From NCBI RefSeq assembly GCF_001591805.1, contig NZ_BCVP01000014.1:1-64000 (forward strand): DNA of 64,000 nucleotides, read 5' to 3'. The DNA is from Neobacillus novalis NBRC 102450. Lineage in GTDB: Bacteria; Bacillota; Bacilli; Bacillales; Cytobacillaceae. The position numbers and the translations under genes were made by a program. A model generated the notes under the pieces. That model did no database searches. It was given only the letters and a program-made list of their open reading frames with translations, and was not told the origin of the DNA. Numbering within the stretch: the first letter of the stretch is position 1; each line of letters opens with the position of its first letter. Of the stretch, positions 44,587 to 52,542 are shown one piece after another.

Positions 44587-45969
44587 GTGGCCATTTGGGG
44601 GAAAAAGAAAAATAAAGAGACAGATCCCGAAACAAGAGAAAAGAAAAAGAAAGTTGGCCTGATTCGCAGACTTTGGCAAAAGTTCAGAAATATAGATTGG
44701 AAGAATCCAGTCAACCGGTGGAAGCTGTTATTCGTTTCACTCGTTGGTTGTATTGTTGTTTTCGGTGGTGGATACGGAGTACTTTCCTTAACCAACTCTC
44801 CATCGTTCTGTTCAAGCTGTCACGAGATGGCACCTGAGTATTCAACGTTTACAGCGAGTGCACATAGTAATATTTCCTGTGTTCAATGTCATATTAAGCC
44901 TGGGTTTACAAATATGATTACCCACAAAATGAAATCCATGAAAGAAGTTTACTACCATGTAACAGGCATACCGGAACAAATTGTTCAAACCGAGGAAGAA
45001 GCAGTTTCCAACGAAAACTGTTTACAATGTCACTCGAAAAATCGACTCGTCACCGCATCAGGGGATTTGAAGGTTAATCATAAAGGCCATATTGAAAAAG
45101 ATATTCCATGTATCACCTGTCATGCAGGGGTTGTTCACGCCAAAATTGCTGCTCGCGGAATTAACACCGAAGAGGTACGCGGCCATTGGACAAAGGAAAA
45201 TGCCGAAAAGTTAATGGAACAGAAATACTTGAGACCTAACATGGGCTCTTGTATTGACTGCCACGAGAAAGTAAATAACGGCGAAGAACCTTGGAAAGAA
45301 GTTGCATACAACGTTCCGCCAAATCCGGAGGAAGTCCAGAACAAGCTAGACGAACAAACGAAAAAAGCATCCGGTGAAGCCGCAGCAACGGAAACGAAGG
45401 AAGGCGAAGCTGTAGCAGACCATGATGAAAAAACACAATCTATTATTTTGCAAGGAATCGGAAAGCAGAAGAAAGACGTTAAGATTTCGATGGAATGTAA
45501 AACATGCCACAAACAAACAGAAATTCCTAAAACACACCAAGCAGCTGAGTGGAGTGGAAATCACGGCGATACTGCAGTTCAACAGCTTGATAAATGTGTG
45601 AACTGTCACCAAGATTCTAAATGGGCAAGAGAAATTCCAAAAGAAGACATCATGTCAATACTGAAAATGAAAGAGCAAGAAACAAAAGCAAGTAAATATA
45701 CACCGAATATGACAGTAGTAAAAGATCAAGCTAGAACAAATAAATTCTGCAGCGCCTGTCACTCCGACCGTCCTAAAGGACATGGGGATAGTAATCAATG
45801 GTTAACAACGCATGCGGCCAATGCAAAGACAAATGACCAGAAAGCAGAATGTTTTGTCTGTCATGACCGTGACAAGCCAAAAGTGGACTCAGACAATGTA
45901 AAAGCACCAACAGATGTTTATTGTCAATACTGCCACAGAACTGGTTTTAAAGATGATAAAACAAATTAA
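44587..45969 (+). CDS. Membrane-anchored decaheme cytochrome c, NapC/NirT-NrfH type N-terminus
   Basis: About 460 residues. A highly charged cytoplasmic N-terminus is followed by one transmembrane helix (about 44-64), then ten CxxCH heme motifs at about residues 75, 98, 145, 175, 222, 304, 337, 388, 422 and 446. The first four, with CSSCHEM after the helix, match the quinol-oxidising NapC/NrfH module. A charged low-complexity linker (about 245-290) leads to the second heme set. No CxxCK is present, so it is not a nitrite reductase by itself. It likely takes electrons from menaquinol to the outside. GTG 44587 is favoured because AAGGGTGA lies 5 bases upstream; ATG 44569 has no site. First gene of the cluster. 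Confidence 0.85.
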   Translation: MAIWGKKKNKETDPETREKKKKVGLIRRLWQKFRNIDWKNPVNRWKLLFVSLVGCIVVFGGGYGVLSLTNSPSFCSSCHEMAPEYSTFTASAHSNISCVQCHIKPGFTNMITHKMKSMKEVYYHVTGIPEQIVQTEEEAVSNENCLQCHSKNRLVTASGDLKVNHKGHIEKDIPCITCHAGVVHAKIAARGINTEEVRGHWTKENAEKLMEQKYLRPNMGSCIDCHEKVNNGEEPWKEVAYNVPPNPEEVQNKLDEQTKKASGEAAATETKEGEAVADHDEKTQSIILQGIGKQKKDVKISMECKTCHKQTEIPKTHQAAEWSGNHGDTAVQQLDKCVNCHQDSKWAREIPKEDIMSILKMKEQETKASKYTPNMTVVKDQARTNKFCSACHSDRPKGHGDSNQWLTTHAANAKTNDQKAECFVCHDRDKPKVDSDNVKAPTDVYCQYCHRTGFKDDKTN

Positions 45970-45998
45970 TACACTTTTTATTCTGGAGGGACGCTTTT

Positions 45999-47162
45999 AT
46001 GAATGAAGAGAAAAAACAGTTGCCGTTCCCTCCTCGCTATCGCTATATGTTAATCAAAATTGCAACCTTAACATTGTTGTTTCTAGCCCTTTTCTTCTTT
46101 GTTGGAGTCTACGGGCTGGAAGCAACCTCAAGCTCAAAGTTTTGCTCATCCTGTCATGAGATGAAACCAGAGTATTATACATGGAAAGCCTCCACCCATA
46201 GCGAAGTGGATTGTGTAAAATGCCATACCGAGCCTGGGATTAAGCAGATAGCGAAGGATAAAGCAGACGGAGTTATCAAAGGTGTACGAAATGAACAAGT
46301 TACAACAGCAGCGATCATCCGCATGCCGAAAGAAATTTCAAATAGTAAATGTGAAAAGTGTCATAATATGTCAACACGTGAAGTCTCACCATCAGGGGAT
46401 CTCATTATTCCCCATCAGCAGCATACGGATAAAAAAATTAAATGTACACAATGCCATAGCAATGTTGCCCATGGGAAAATTGCCGATCGAAATATGACCT
46501 TCAAGACCGACTATGATAAATGGGATAGTAAGGTCGGAAAAGCGGCAATGGCGGACCTGAAATTCACCCGCCCAACAATGGAAACGTGTATGGATTGCCA
46601 TATTGCTAGAAAGATCACCACGGAATGCAGTGCATGCCACACGACTGGAATGGTTCCGAAAAGCCATAAAAAAGCCGATTTCAAAACGAAAACACATGGC
46701 ATCATCGCAAAAACAGACTTAAAGGATTGCAATGCCTGTCATAAGTCTATGTCAACAGCCACGCTGGAAGGGTATGAAGAGGTCTCTGTAATTGACAAGT
46801 ATTTAAATCAAGACAGCGGGCAATCAACCAAAAACGAACACACCTATGCAAAAGAAAATACCTTTTGCCAGGCCTGTCACCAAACACGTCCGGCAAGCCA
46901 TACGCAAGCGTTTATCGGCAGCCATGGAGCACAAGCAAGTAAAAACGAAGAAAAATGCTACACCTGCCATGATCCTAATCGATCCAATACTGCCAGTGAC
47001 AATACGGTTAATTGTTCTTCCTGTCACCAGATGAAGCATCGGAATAATTGGCGTGACCGTCACCCAATTCCTGTTGAGAATGTGAAGAAACCAGAAGCAA
47101 GATGCTATACCTGCCATGCAGAAAATACTTGCACCAGTTGCCATAAAAGCAATAAAGACTAG
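45999..47162 (+). CDS. Membrane-anchored dodecaheme cytochrome c, NapC/NirT-NrfH type N-terminus
   Basis: 387 residues: one transmembrane helix (about 18-38), then twelve CxxCH motifs, the first (CSSCHEM) at residue 49 and the last two (CYTCH, CTSCH) within the final 20 residues. The opening FCSSCHEMKPEYYTWKAS matches the preceding protein, so the two share an N-terminal quinol-dehydrogenase module and a collinear first half. It is a predicted electron carrier on the outer membrane face. TGGAGG precedes the ATG, 29 bases after the previous stop, so the two are co-transcribed. The extra hemes relative to NrfH (four) imply a built-in wire or an oxidoreductase surface. Confidence 0.87.
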   Translation: MNEEKKQLPFPPRYRYMLIKIATLTLLFLALFFFVGVYGLEATSSSKFCSSCHEMKPEYYTWKASTHSEVDCVKCHTEPGIKQIAKDKADGVIKGVRNEQVTTAAIIRMPKEISNSKCEKCHNMSTREVSPSGDLIIPHQQHTDKKIKCTQCHSNVAHGKIADRNMTFKTDYDKWDSKVGKAAMADLKFTRPTMETCMDCHIARKITTECSACHTTGMVPKSHKKADFKTKTHGIIAKTDLKDCNACHKSMSTATLEGYEEVSVIDKYLNQDSGQSTKNEHTYAKENTFCQACHQTRPASHTQAFIGSHGAQASKNEEKCYTCHDPNRSNTASDNTVNCSSCHQMKHRNNWRDRHPIPVENVKKPEARCYTCHAENTCTSCHKSNKD

Positions 47163-47227
47163 CCTAAGTAGATCTTTGGGCTAGTCCATAACAGCAAAGA
47201 AAAAGAATTTTTTTGAGGAGGATCCTT

Positions 47228-47935
47228 ATGGAGGCCCAAGAACTCCCGATTATCGAAAAGCCTGAATCAAACAAGAATACACGCGAAATGAAACTAAAGA
47301 ATCGTTTTACTAAGTTGCAGGGATTATCGCTCATCATTGCAACGTTACTAATAAGCTTAATTGGTGGATATTTAGTTTGTGACAAGTTTATTTGGTCGAA
47401 TAAAGATCAAAGCAGAATCGACCAACAAATTGCCTTTTATGAAGGCCAGGTTAGTAAAGAGCCTAACAATCCTGAACACCGGGTTAACTTAGGCTATTCC
47501 TATAATTTAAAAGGTCACAATGAAGATGCTATTAAACAATTATTAATCGCTATTGATTTAGATAAGAAGAATGTCGGAGCGTATTTTAACTTAGGGATAG
47601 TCTATAACGATGAAAAGCGCTATGACGATGCTCTAAAGCAGTCCAAAAAGGCAGTAGAATTAGCCCCGAAAGATTATAAAGGCTATTTATTAGAAGGAAT
47701 GGTTTATCGAAAACTAAAAATGTATAAAGATGCCCTGGCCTCTCTTGAGGAAGCAAATAAACTAATGCCGGTTAATAATGATATTATCTTTGAGATTGGC
47801 AGAGTAGCAGAGGACCAAGGGAAAGTGAATGACGCTGAGGAGCTCTACAAAAAGGCATTAAGTTATGACCCTCTTTATAAACCTGCTTCAGAAGCATTAA
47901 CTAGATTAGCAGCCAAAACGAAAGACAGTAAATAA
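47228..47935 (+). CDS. Membrane-anchored TPR protein of the cytochrome cluster
   Basis: About 235 residues. A charged N-terminus is followed by a transmembrane helix (about 38-58; LSLIIATLLISLIGGYLVC). Outside are about four tetratricopeptide repeats (PEHRVNLGYSYNLKGHNEDA, GAYFNLGIVYNDEKRYDDA, GYLLEGMVYRKLKMYKDA, DIIFEIGRVAEDQGKVNDA). It has no heme motif. TPR proteins act as assembly scaffolds; here it may assemble cytochromes or help heme attachment, as TPR subunits do in other c-type maturation systems. ATG 47228 is chosen since GAGGAGG sits 6 bases before it. Confidence 0.82.
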   Translation: MEAQELPIIEKPESNKNTREMKLKNRFTKLQGLSLIIATLLISLIGGYLVCDKFIWSNKDQSRIDQQIAFYEGQVSKEPNNPEHRVNLGYSYNLKGHNEDAIKQLLIAIDLDKKNVGAYFNLGIVYNDEKRYDDALKQSKKAVELAPKDYKGYLLEGMVYRKLKMYKDALASLEEANKLMPVNNDIIFEIGRVAEDQGKVNDAEELYKKALSYDPLYKPASEALTRLAAKTKDSK

Positions 47936-47951
47936 AAGGAGATGACTAGAA

Positions 47952-48917
47952 TTGAAAAAGACAACTGTATATATATGGATGAGTACAATGGTTGTACTTT
48001 CTGCAGCACTATTCACGGGCATCACCTTTTTTGATTTAGGACCAACACTGAAACCGATCGTGGCGAAAGCAAACCCTGTTGGCGGTGAACCTGAATTTAG
48101 ACAGTCTTTTTATGGCAGCTTCGATGTTCCACTGAATAAACCAATGGATGTTGCCAAAATTGGCGAGCTCATTTACGTTACCGATACAAATAACAATCAA
48201 GTACAGGTATTTGATCAATCTGGAAATAATGTCTTGAAATTTGGGGAAGCAGGGAAAGAAAAAGGCCAATTGCAATTCCCGTATGGAATTTCAGGCGATA
48301 AAAGTGAAAATATTTATGTAGCAGATTTATATAATGGCAACATTTCCATCTTTAATAACAAAGGGGAATTCATAAACTACTTCCCTAATCAAGAAAAGGC
48401 GATTAAGTCGCCAGGAGGTTTGCGCATCTATGGAGAAAAGCTGTATGTCACCGATATTAAAGAAAACAAGTTGTTTGTCTTTAATTTAGAAGGCAAAAAA
48501 TTGATGGAAATTGGCGGTGCTGGTCAAGAAGAGGGTAAGTTCATTGCTCCTAACGCGGTAGCTGTCGATAAAGATAATCATATTTATGTCACTGATTCCG
48601 GTAATAATCGCGTCCAGGTTTTTGATAAAGATGGAAAGTTTATCAGAATCATTAATGGCTCTACGGATGGAAAAGGTGAACCGATTTTTGTTAATCCAAG
48701 GGGCGTAGGCGTTGATTCCAAAGGCACTGTTTATGTGGTAAGTAATTTATCTCATAATATTTATGCCTATGACAAGGATGGAAAGGAGGTCCGGGTATTA
48801 GGCGGAATGGGAACAGACAACGGCCAACTTTACTTACCTAACGGCTTATTTATAGACGAACGAGATGCCATATTCGTAACAGATACGATTAACCAAAGAA
48901 TTTCAGTATTCTATTAG
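47952..48917 (+). CDS. Membrane-anchored or secreted NHL-repeat beta-propeller protein
   Basis: 321 residues: an N-terminal signal anchor (about 8-27) then about six NHL repeats, each with a YVTD/YVAD-type strand, for example ELIYVTDTNNNQVQVFD, NIYVADLYNGNISIF, HIYVTDSGNNRVQVFD and AIFVTDTINQRISVFY, which make a six-bladed propeller. NHL proteins are often encoded beside multiheme cytochromes in metal-reducing bacteria, where their role is unclear. TTG 47952 is the start, with AAGGAGATG upstream; it is 16 bases after the TPR gene. It has no heme or catalytic motif that I can see; a binding or scaffold role is likely. Confidence 0.85.
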   Translation: MKKTTVYIWMSTMVVLSAALFTGITFFDLGPTLKPIVAKANPVGGEPEFRQSFYGSFDVPLNKPMDVAKIGELIYVTDTNNNQVQVFDQSGNNVLKFGEAGKEKGQLQFPYGISGDKSENIYVADLYNGNISIFNNKGEFINYFPNQEKAIKSPGGLRIYGEKLYVTDIKENKLFVFNLEGKKLMEIGGAGQEEGKFIAPNAVAVDKDNHIYVTDSGNNRVQVFDKDGKFIRIINGSTDGKGEPIFVNPRGVGVDSKGTVYVVSNLSHNIYAYDKDGKEVRVLGGMGTDNGQLYLPNGLFIDERDAIFVTDTINQRISVFY

Positions 48918-48931
48918 TTATCTTTTTCATT

Positions 48932-49118
48932 GGCTGTGTTAAAGCACATTGTTGATTTTGATCACAATGTTGATTGGAGCGGAAGGCGGCGAAGACTCCT
49001 GCGGGAGCAGTGGGACAGGTGAGACCCCGCAGGCGTTTACGCCGAGGAGGCTCACCGCCCACCCCGCGGAAAGCGAAGCCGCCTGGAGCGGAAATCAACA
49101 TTCACTTTTAACACAGCC
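48932..49118. mobile_element. MITE-like element with 12-bp terminal inverted repeats
   Basis: 187 bp, GC-rich inside and AT-rich outside. GGCTGTGTTAAA at the left end is exactly inverted at the right end (TTTAACACAGCC), and both ends continue into TTGATTT / AAATCAA. Inside are matching arms such as CCTGCGGG...CCCCGCAGG, GGTGAG...CTCACC and GGCG-TTTA-CGCC. I recall the interior as an interspersed Bacillus-group repeat. There is no coding capacity. It lies between the NHL gene and the six-heme gene, so it may change transcription through the cluster. Confidence 0.8.
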
Positions 49119-49219
49119 TTTTAATTAAAGGAGGTGATGCGAAAAAATACGAGCGACCGTTTTAGAATAGTAAAATAAATAAAAAAAGAGAGAGAAAGAA
49201 ATTTGGGAGGTTTTTAGAA

Positions 49220-50344
49220 ATGAGCAAGATTAAATTAGGCTTTTCGGCATTGTTTACGCTAATTTTGCTAAGCATGTTTGCTGCCTTGGCGTCTGCAGAA
49301 GGAAATTTCACCCCAACACCAAGCAATCCGGCAGAAGGAATTAATATCGGTACAGTAGATAACTTTGGTCAAGTAAATGCACACAAAACACATGGTAATT
49401 TCCAAAACAATACAAACTCTTGTGCAAACTGTCACAGTACACATAACGGTGCTGATACTAAATTAGTTAAATTCAAAAACGCCGAATATGATATGTGTTT
49501 ATCCTGTCATGACGGTACAATGGGCTTTTATAACGTCAAAAAAGCAAGTGGGGCCGGAATTTTCAGCGAATCCCATGAAAGTGAATCCATGCATAATGTA
49601 TCATCAGGAATCAAAAATAGCGCTGCTCCTGGTGCCTATACCAATAAAGATACAAACGAATTAACATGTTCAAGCTGTCATAACCCGCACGGATCTGTCA
49701 ATGACAGATTATTAAAAGAAAATGTGATCGCTAATACGCCATTTGCCTATACAATGGTGAATGGAGTTAAAGTGCCTACTCAAAATGGAATTAAAACCGT
49801 TAACCTTGCTTTAACTGAGGATCCTGCTTTTGCTGACATAAATAAATCGACAACTAATTCAGGATTAAAAATCACTACATCCATTGGTCCTAAGGACAAT
49901 ACTGACAAAGTAAACTATTCTCAATTCTGTGCAGCTTGTCATGATGATTATGCTGCTAGCAGAAGTGCTGGTAGAAATAGTAATAAGGATAAAGCGCCAG
50001 GAAACACCAATCATGATTTCCTTTACACGCATACTTCTAACTCCAGCTCACAAGGCAGAAACTGTGCAGCTTGTCACTATGCTCACGGTACAGATATTTC
50101 TACGTTAATGGATACTGCTGGAAAAACAATTGCTGATTTAACGAAATCACCTGCACAAGGTGGTAAAGGCTGGACTGAAACAGTTGCGAAAGATTACATG
50201 AAAGATGTAAGTGCTGGCGGTTCTTCTAACAAGAAGTTCACCAACATGGCTGTTTGTTGGGCTTGTCACCAATCAACCCATGTAATTCCTGGTGTTACTC
50301 CAGTCCCAGGTGGAGATTATAGCGGAAAAACAAAAATCCGCTAA
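49220..50344 (+). CDS. Secreted six-heme cytochrome c (doubled CxxCH type)
   Basis: 374 residues. A signal peptide at about 1-27 (ending ALASA-EGN) has no anchor or lipobox, so the protein is released or held by partners. Six CxxCH motifs: CANCHSTHNG and CLSCHDG (a doubled CxxCH unit), CSSCHNPHG, CAACHDD, CAACHYAHG and CWACHQS. Spacing is wide, with long heme-free loops. It is homologous in layout to the heme half of the next protein. It is a predicted extracellular electron carrier that receives electrons from the anchored decaheme or dodecaheme proteins. GGGAGG precedes the ATG; the MITE separates it from the NHL gene. Confidence 0.85.
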   Translation: MSKIKLGFSALFTLILLSMFAALASAEGNFTPTPSNPAEGINIGTVDNFGQVNAHKTHGNFQNNTNSCANCHSTHNGADTKLVKFKNAEYDMCLSCHDGTMGFYNVKKASGAGIFSESHESESMHNVSSGIKNSAAPGAYTNKDTNELTCSSCHNPHGSVNDRLLKENVIANTPFAYTMVNGVKVPTQNGIKTVNLALTEDPAFADINKSTTNSGLKITTSIGPKDNTDKVNYSQFCAACHDDYAASRSAGRNSNKDKAPGNTNHDFLYTHTSNSSSQGRNCAACHYAHGTDISTLMDTAGKTIADLTKSPAQGGKGWTETVAKDYMKDVSAGGSSNKKFTNMAVCWACHQSTHVIPGVTPVPGGDYSGKTKIR

Positions 50345-50404
50345 AAAAAAGCTAACAAATAGCCGCACTATTCGTTAGCTCACCAAAAACCGGATGTAAG
50401 ATAA

Positions 50405-50444
50405 ACAAGGTAGTAATAGTTATTATTACTGCCTTGTTTTATTA
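50405..50444 (+). terminator. Terminator after the six-heme cytochrome gene
   Basis: AAGGTAGTAATA pairs with TATTACTGCCTT (one mismatch), and GTTTTATT follows. An upstream hairpin (GCTAACAAATAG with CTATTCGTTAGC, about 50351-50379) lacks a T run on this strand. Confidence 0.72.
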
Positions 50445-50510
50445 TTCCAGCTAGGAGACAAATTGTCAAAAAGATTTAACTTAACGACGATAATTAATGT
50501 TAATTCAGTT

Positions 50511-50519
50511 GATATAATA
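50511..50519 (+). promoter_or_regulatory. Extended -10 promoter candidate for the seven-heme cytochrome gene
   Basis: TGATATAAT is a perfect extended -10, about 75 bases before the start; the -35 region is weak. With the terminator just upstream it suggests that this gene is a separate transcript. Confidence 0.45.
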
Positions 50520-50593
50520 AAGAAAAGCGAAAGCACCCGTTTAGCAAATAAAAAAGCCATTTGCTTTTTGGCAAAGAGAAAAGGATGAATATC

Positions 50594-52498
50594 ATGAAAA
50601 GGATGAACGTCAAACGAAAGTTATTCACATACATCGTTATTTGGAGCGTTTTTCTTAGTTCCCTCCTTTTATATTCTCCTGAAACAAACGTTCTTTCTGC
50701 ATCAGGTGTCCCAGAAATAACCATGAATACTCCTGATGAAGGAGCAGTGTTAGATGTTTCAACGGTTGAATTTACCGGAAAAGTTTCCAGTGACTCTACT
50801 ACTCCGGAGCAACTTACAATAAAGGTATTCGAACAGCTGGGTGATTCAGAGCAGCCAAAGGATATTACATTGGATGGGAAGCTTTCCATAAAACCGGAGG
50901 ATAAAAAAGCTGACTTCTCTTATTCAAGGAATTTCAGTGAGGGAGCCCATACCCTTACCTTTTTCGTTACTGATAAGGATGGAGTTAGTAATAGTATTGA
51001 TCAGTCTTTTACTGTTAAGTCTGCTGTGCCCGAACGGAAAATGATCGCAGAATCGGCTGCCATTAATGAGACGGTAACTCCAAGCCAGCCTTCTACTAAT
51101 GAAGAATCTTCAGCATCAAAGCCTGGGGCCATTCAAACATTTATTGAGGAAATTGGAAATAGGCCATATATGGCAAAAATGTATCTGGCTCCAAAGGGTT
51201 CAGAAAAGTTGTATGATCCTGCAAATGAGAAAAAGGATTGGACGAAGAATGGCTTTCTTCCGGCTGAAGATATGACTCGGGTACCTGTGGGTTATCAGAT
51301 AGTAATTGACATCAGAAGTGATGCATCTTTATCTAGTACGCAGCCATTGATAACGTTTTTCGGAGAACAAGGAAAAGATGGAGAAAAGGGAAAAGAGAAG
51401 TTAATAAACACTTTTGATATTTCATATGACATAAAGTCGTTTGTCTATACATTCAAACCCGAAACGCAGCTTAGTCACAGAACAACCTATTATGTTTATT
51501 TAAACCCAAACATTGCAAATGATTCGGGAAAAATCATTCCTAGGTTCCTTAAATTTACTACGATTAGTCCTGAACACCAAGATGAAAGAGATTTTTCTAC
51601 TGAACCGGGAATGAAGCTCGCCGACATACCGGACCATAAAAGACCATTAGACTTCAATATACACGGGAATTATTCAAATGTCACCAATGCATGCCAATAC
51701 TGCCATAGCACCCATAACGGAAAGAATGAAAGCCTAGAAGGCGGTACATTTGGCAATGAAGAAAATTTGTGCATGACCTGTCATGATGGGACTTCAGGAA
51801 GTCAGATTGGACCAAAGGTAGTTGAACATAAAGAGACACTAAAAACCAATCAACATAATCAAAACTCAAGTAGTTCTTGCACAAGTTGTCATAATCCGCA
51901 TACCCAGGGGACATTGGAAAATCCAAATAGTTTTAAACCAGTTTCCACTACCGATAGTCATATTCGGACCTATAAAAAGGCTAGTACTGCAGGGGGAAAA
52001 GCAGATGAATTTTCATTATGTTTAAGCTGCCATAGAGGAAATGCAGTTGAAAAAGGGGATAAACCGGCTTCAGATATTAACCAATATTACAGTAAACCCC
52101 ATATTAACGAATCCTTGCATAATATTAAAGCAACTGAAGACAGTGGCAGTACGTTAAATGGCCAGCTTCCATGTGCGGAATGCCATGAAACCCATGGTTC
52201 CAATAATAGTAAGATGTTAAGGGAAGAGCTTGGCAATGTGAAACTAAAAGCGGAAGATAAGTTTAAGACAACTGGTTCTACGTGGAGCGATTCTGATGAA
52301 CGAAAATTCTGTATAAGCTGCCATAATGGCTCAACCGTTATTTATGGAAAAACCGGAAAGCTTAGTGAAAAAGATGCTGCAGGAGATCCAATAACCGGGC
52401 ATCAAAAAGAAGATAAACAGGGCTGCTCCTTCTGTCACGGTGGAACAAGTAAATCAGCTAAAGAAGCTGCTCACGCACCGAAAGAAGCAGCTCAATAA
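50594..52498 (+). CDS. Secreted seven-heme cytochrome c with Ig-like domains
   Basis: About 634 residues. After the signal peptide (about 1-33, with YSPETNVLSAS) comes an Ig-like domain (about 37-140; TPDEGAVLDVSTVEFTGKV, FFVTDKDGVSNS). A second beta-rich domain like SbsA/Ig modules follows (about 175-335), which are surface-binding folds. The C-terminal third holds seven CxxCH motifs: CQYCHSTHNG, CMTCHDG, CTSCHNPH, CLSCHRG, CAECHETHG, CISCHNG and CSFCHGG. The STHNG-CxxCHDG opening matches the preceding six-heme protein. It is likely a surface-displayed terminal cytochrome touching an outside acceptor. ATG 50594 is chosen because AAGGA is 8 bases upstream; ATG 50585 overlaps that site. Confidence 0.85.
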   Translation: MKRMNVKRKLFTYIVIWSVFLSSLLLYSPETNVLSASGVPEITMNTPDEGAVLDVSTVEFTGKVSSDSTTPEQLTIKVFEQLGDSEQPKDITLDGKLSIKPEDKKADFSYSRNFSEGAHTLTFFVTDKDGVSNSIDQSFTVKSAVPERKMIAESAAINETVTPSQPSTNEESSASKPGAIQTFIEEIGNRPYMAKMYLAPKGSEKLYDPANEKKDWTKNGFLPAEDMTRVPVGYQIVIDIRSDASLSSTQPLITFFGEQGKDGEKGKEKLINTFDISYDIKSFVYTFKPETQLSHRTTYYVYLNPNIANDSGKIIPRFLKFTTISPEHQDERDFSTEPGMKLADIPDHKRPLDFNIHGNYSNVTNACQYCHSTHNGKNESLEGGTFGNEENLCMTCHDGTSGSQIGPKVVEHKETLKTNQHNQNSSSSCTSCHNPHTQGTLENPNSFKPVSTTDSHIRTYKKASTAGGKADEFSLCLSCHRGNAVEKGDKPASDINQYYSKPHINESLHNIKATEDSGSTLNGQLPCAECHETHGSNNSKMLREELGNVKLKAEDKFKTTGSTWSDSDERKFCISCHNGSTVIYGKTGKLSEKDAAGDPITGHQKEDKQGCSFCHGGTSKSAKEAAHAPKEAAQ

Positions 52499-52499
52499 A

Positions 52500-52540
52500 C
52501 AAAAACGAGAGGCATGCATAAAAGCGCCTCTCGTTTTTCA
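52500..52540. terminator. Bidirectional terminator between the cytochrome and SEC-C genes
   Basis: AAAAACGAGAGGC and GCCTCTCGTTTTT form a 13-bp stem with A and T runs outside. Confidence 0.9.
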
Positions 52541-52542
52541 TT

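Noticed and set aside
44587-47162. NrfA-type nitrite reductase in the cytochrome pair
   Set aside because: No CxxCK catalytic heme motif is present; only CxxCH motifs are seen.
48932-49118. Antisense coding frame across the MITE-like element
   Set aside because: The 70-residue frame is GC-rich repeat DNA without a start site, and the region is explained by its inverted repeats.
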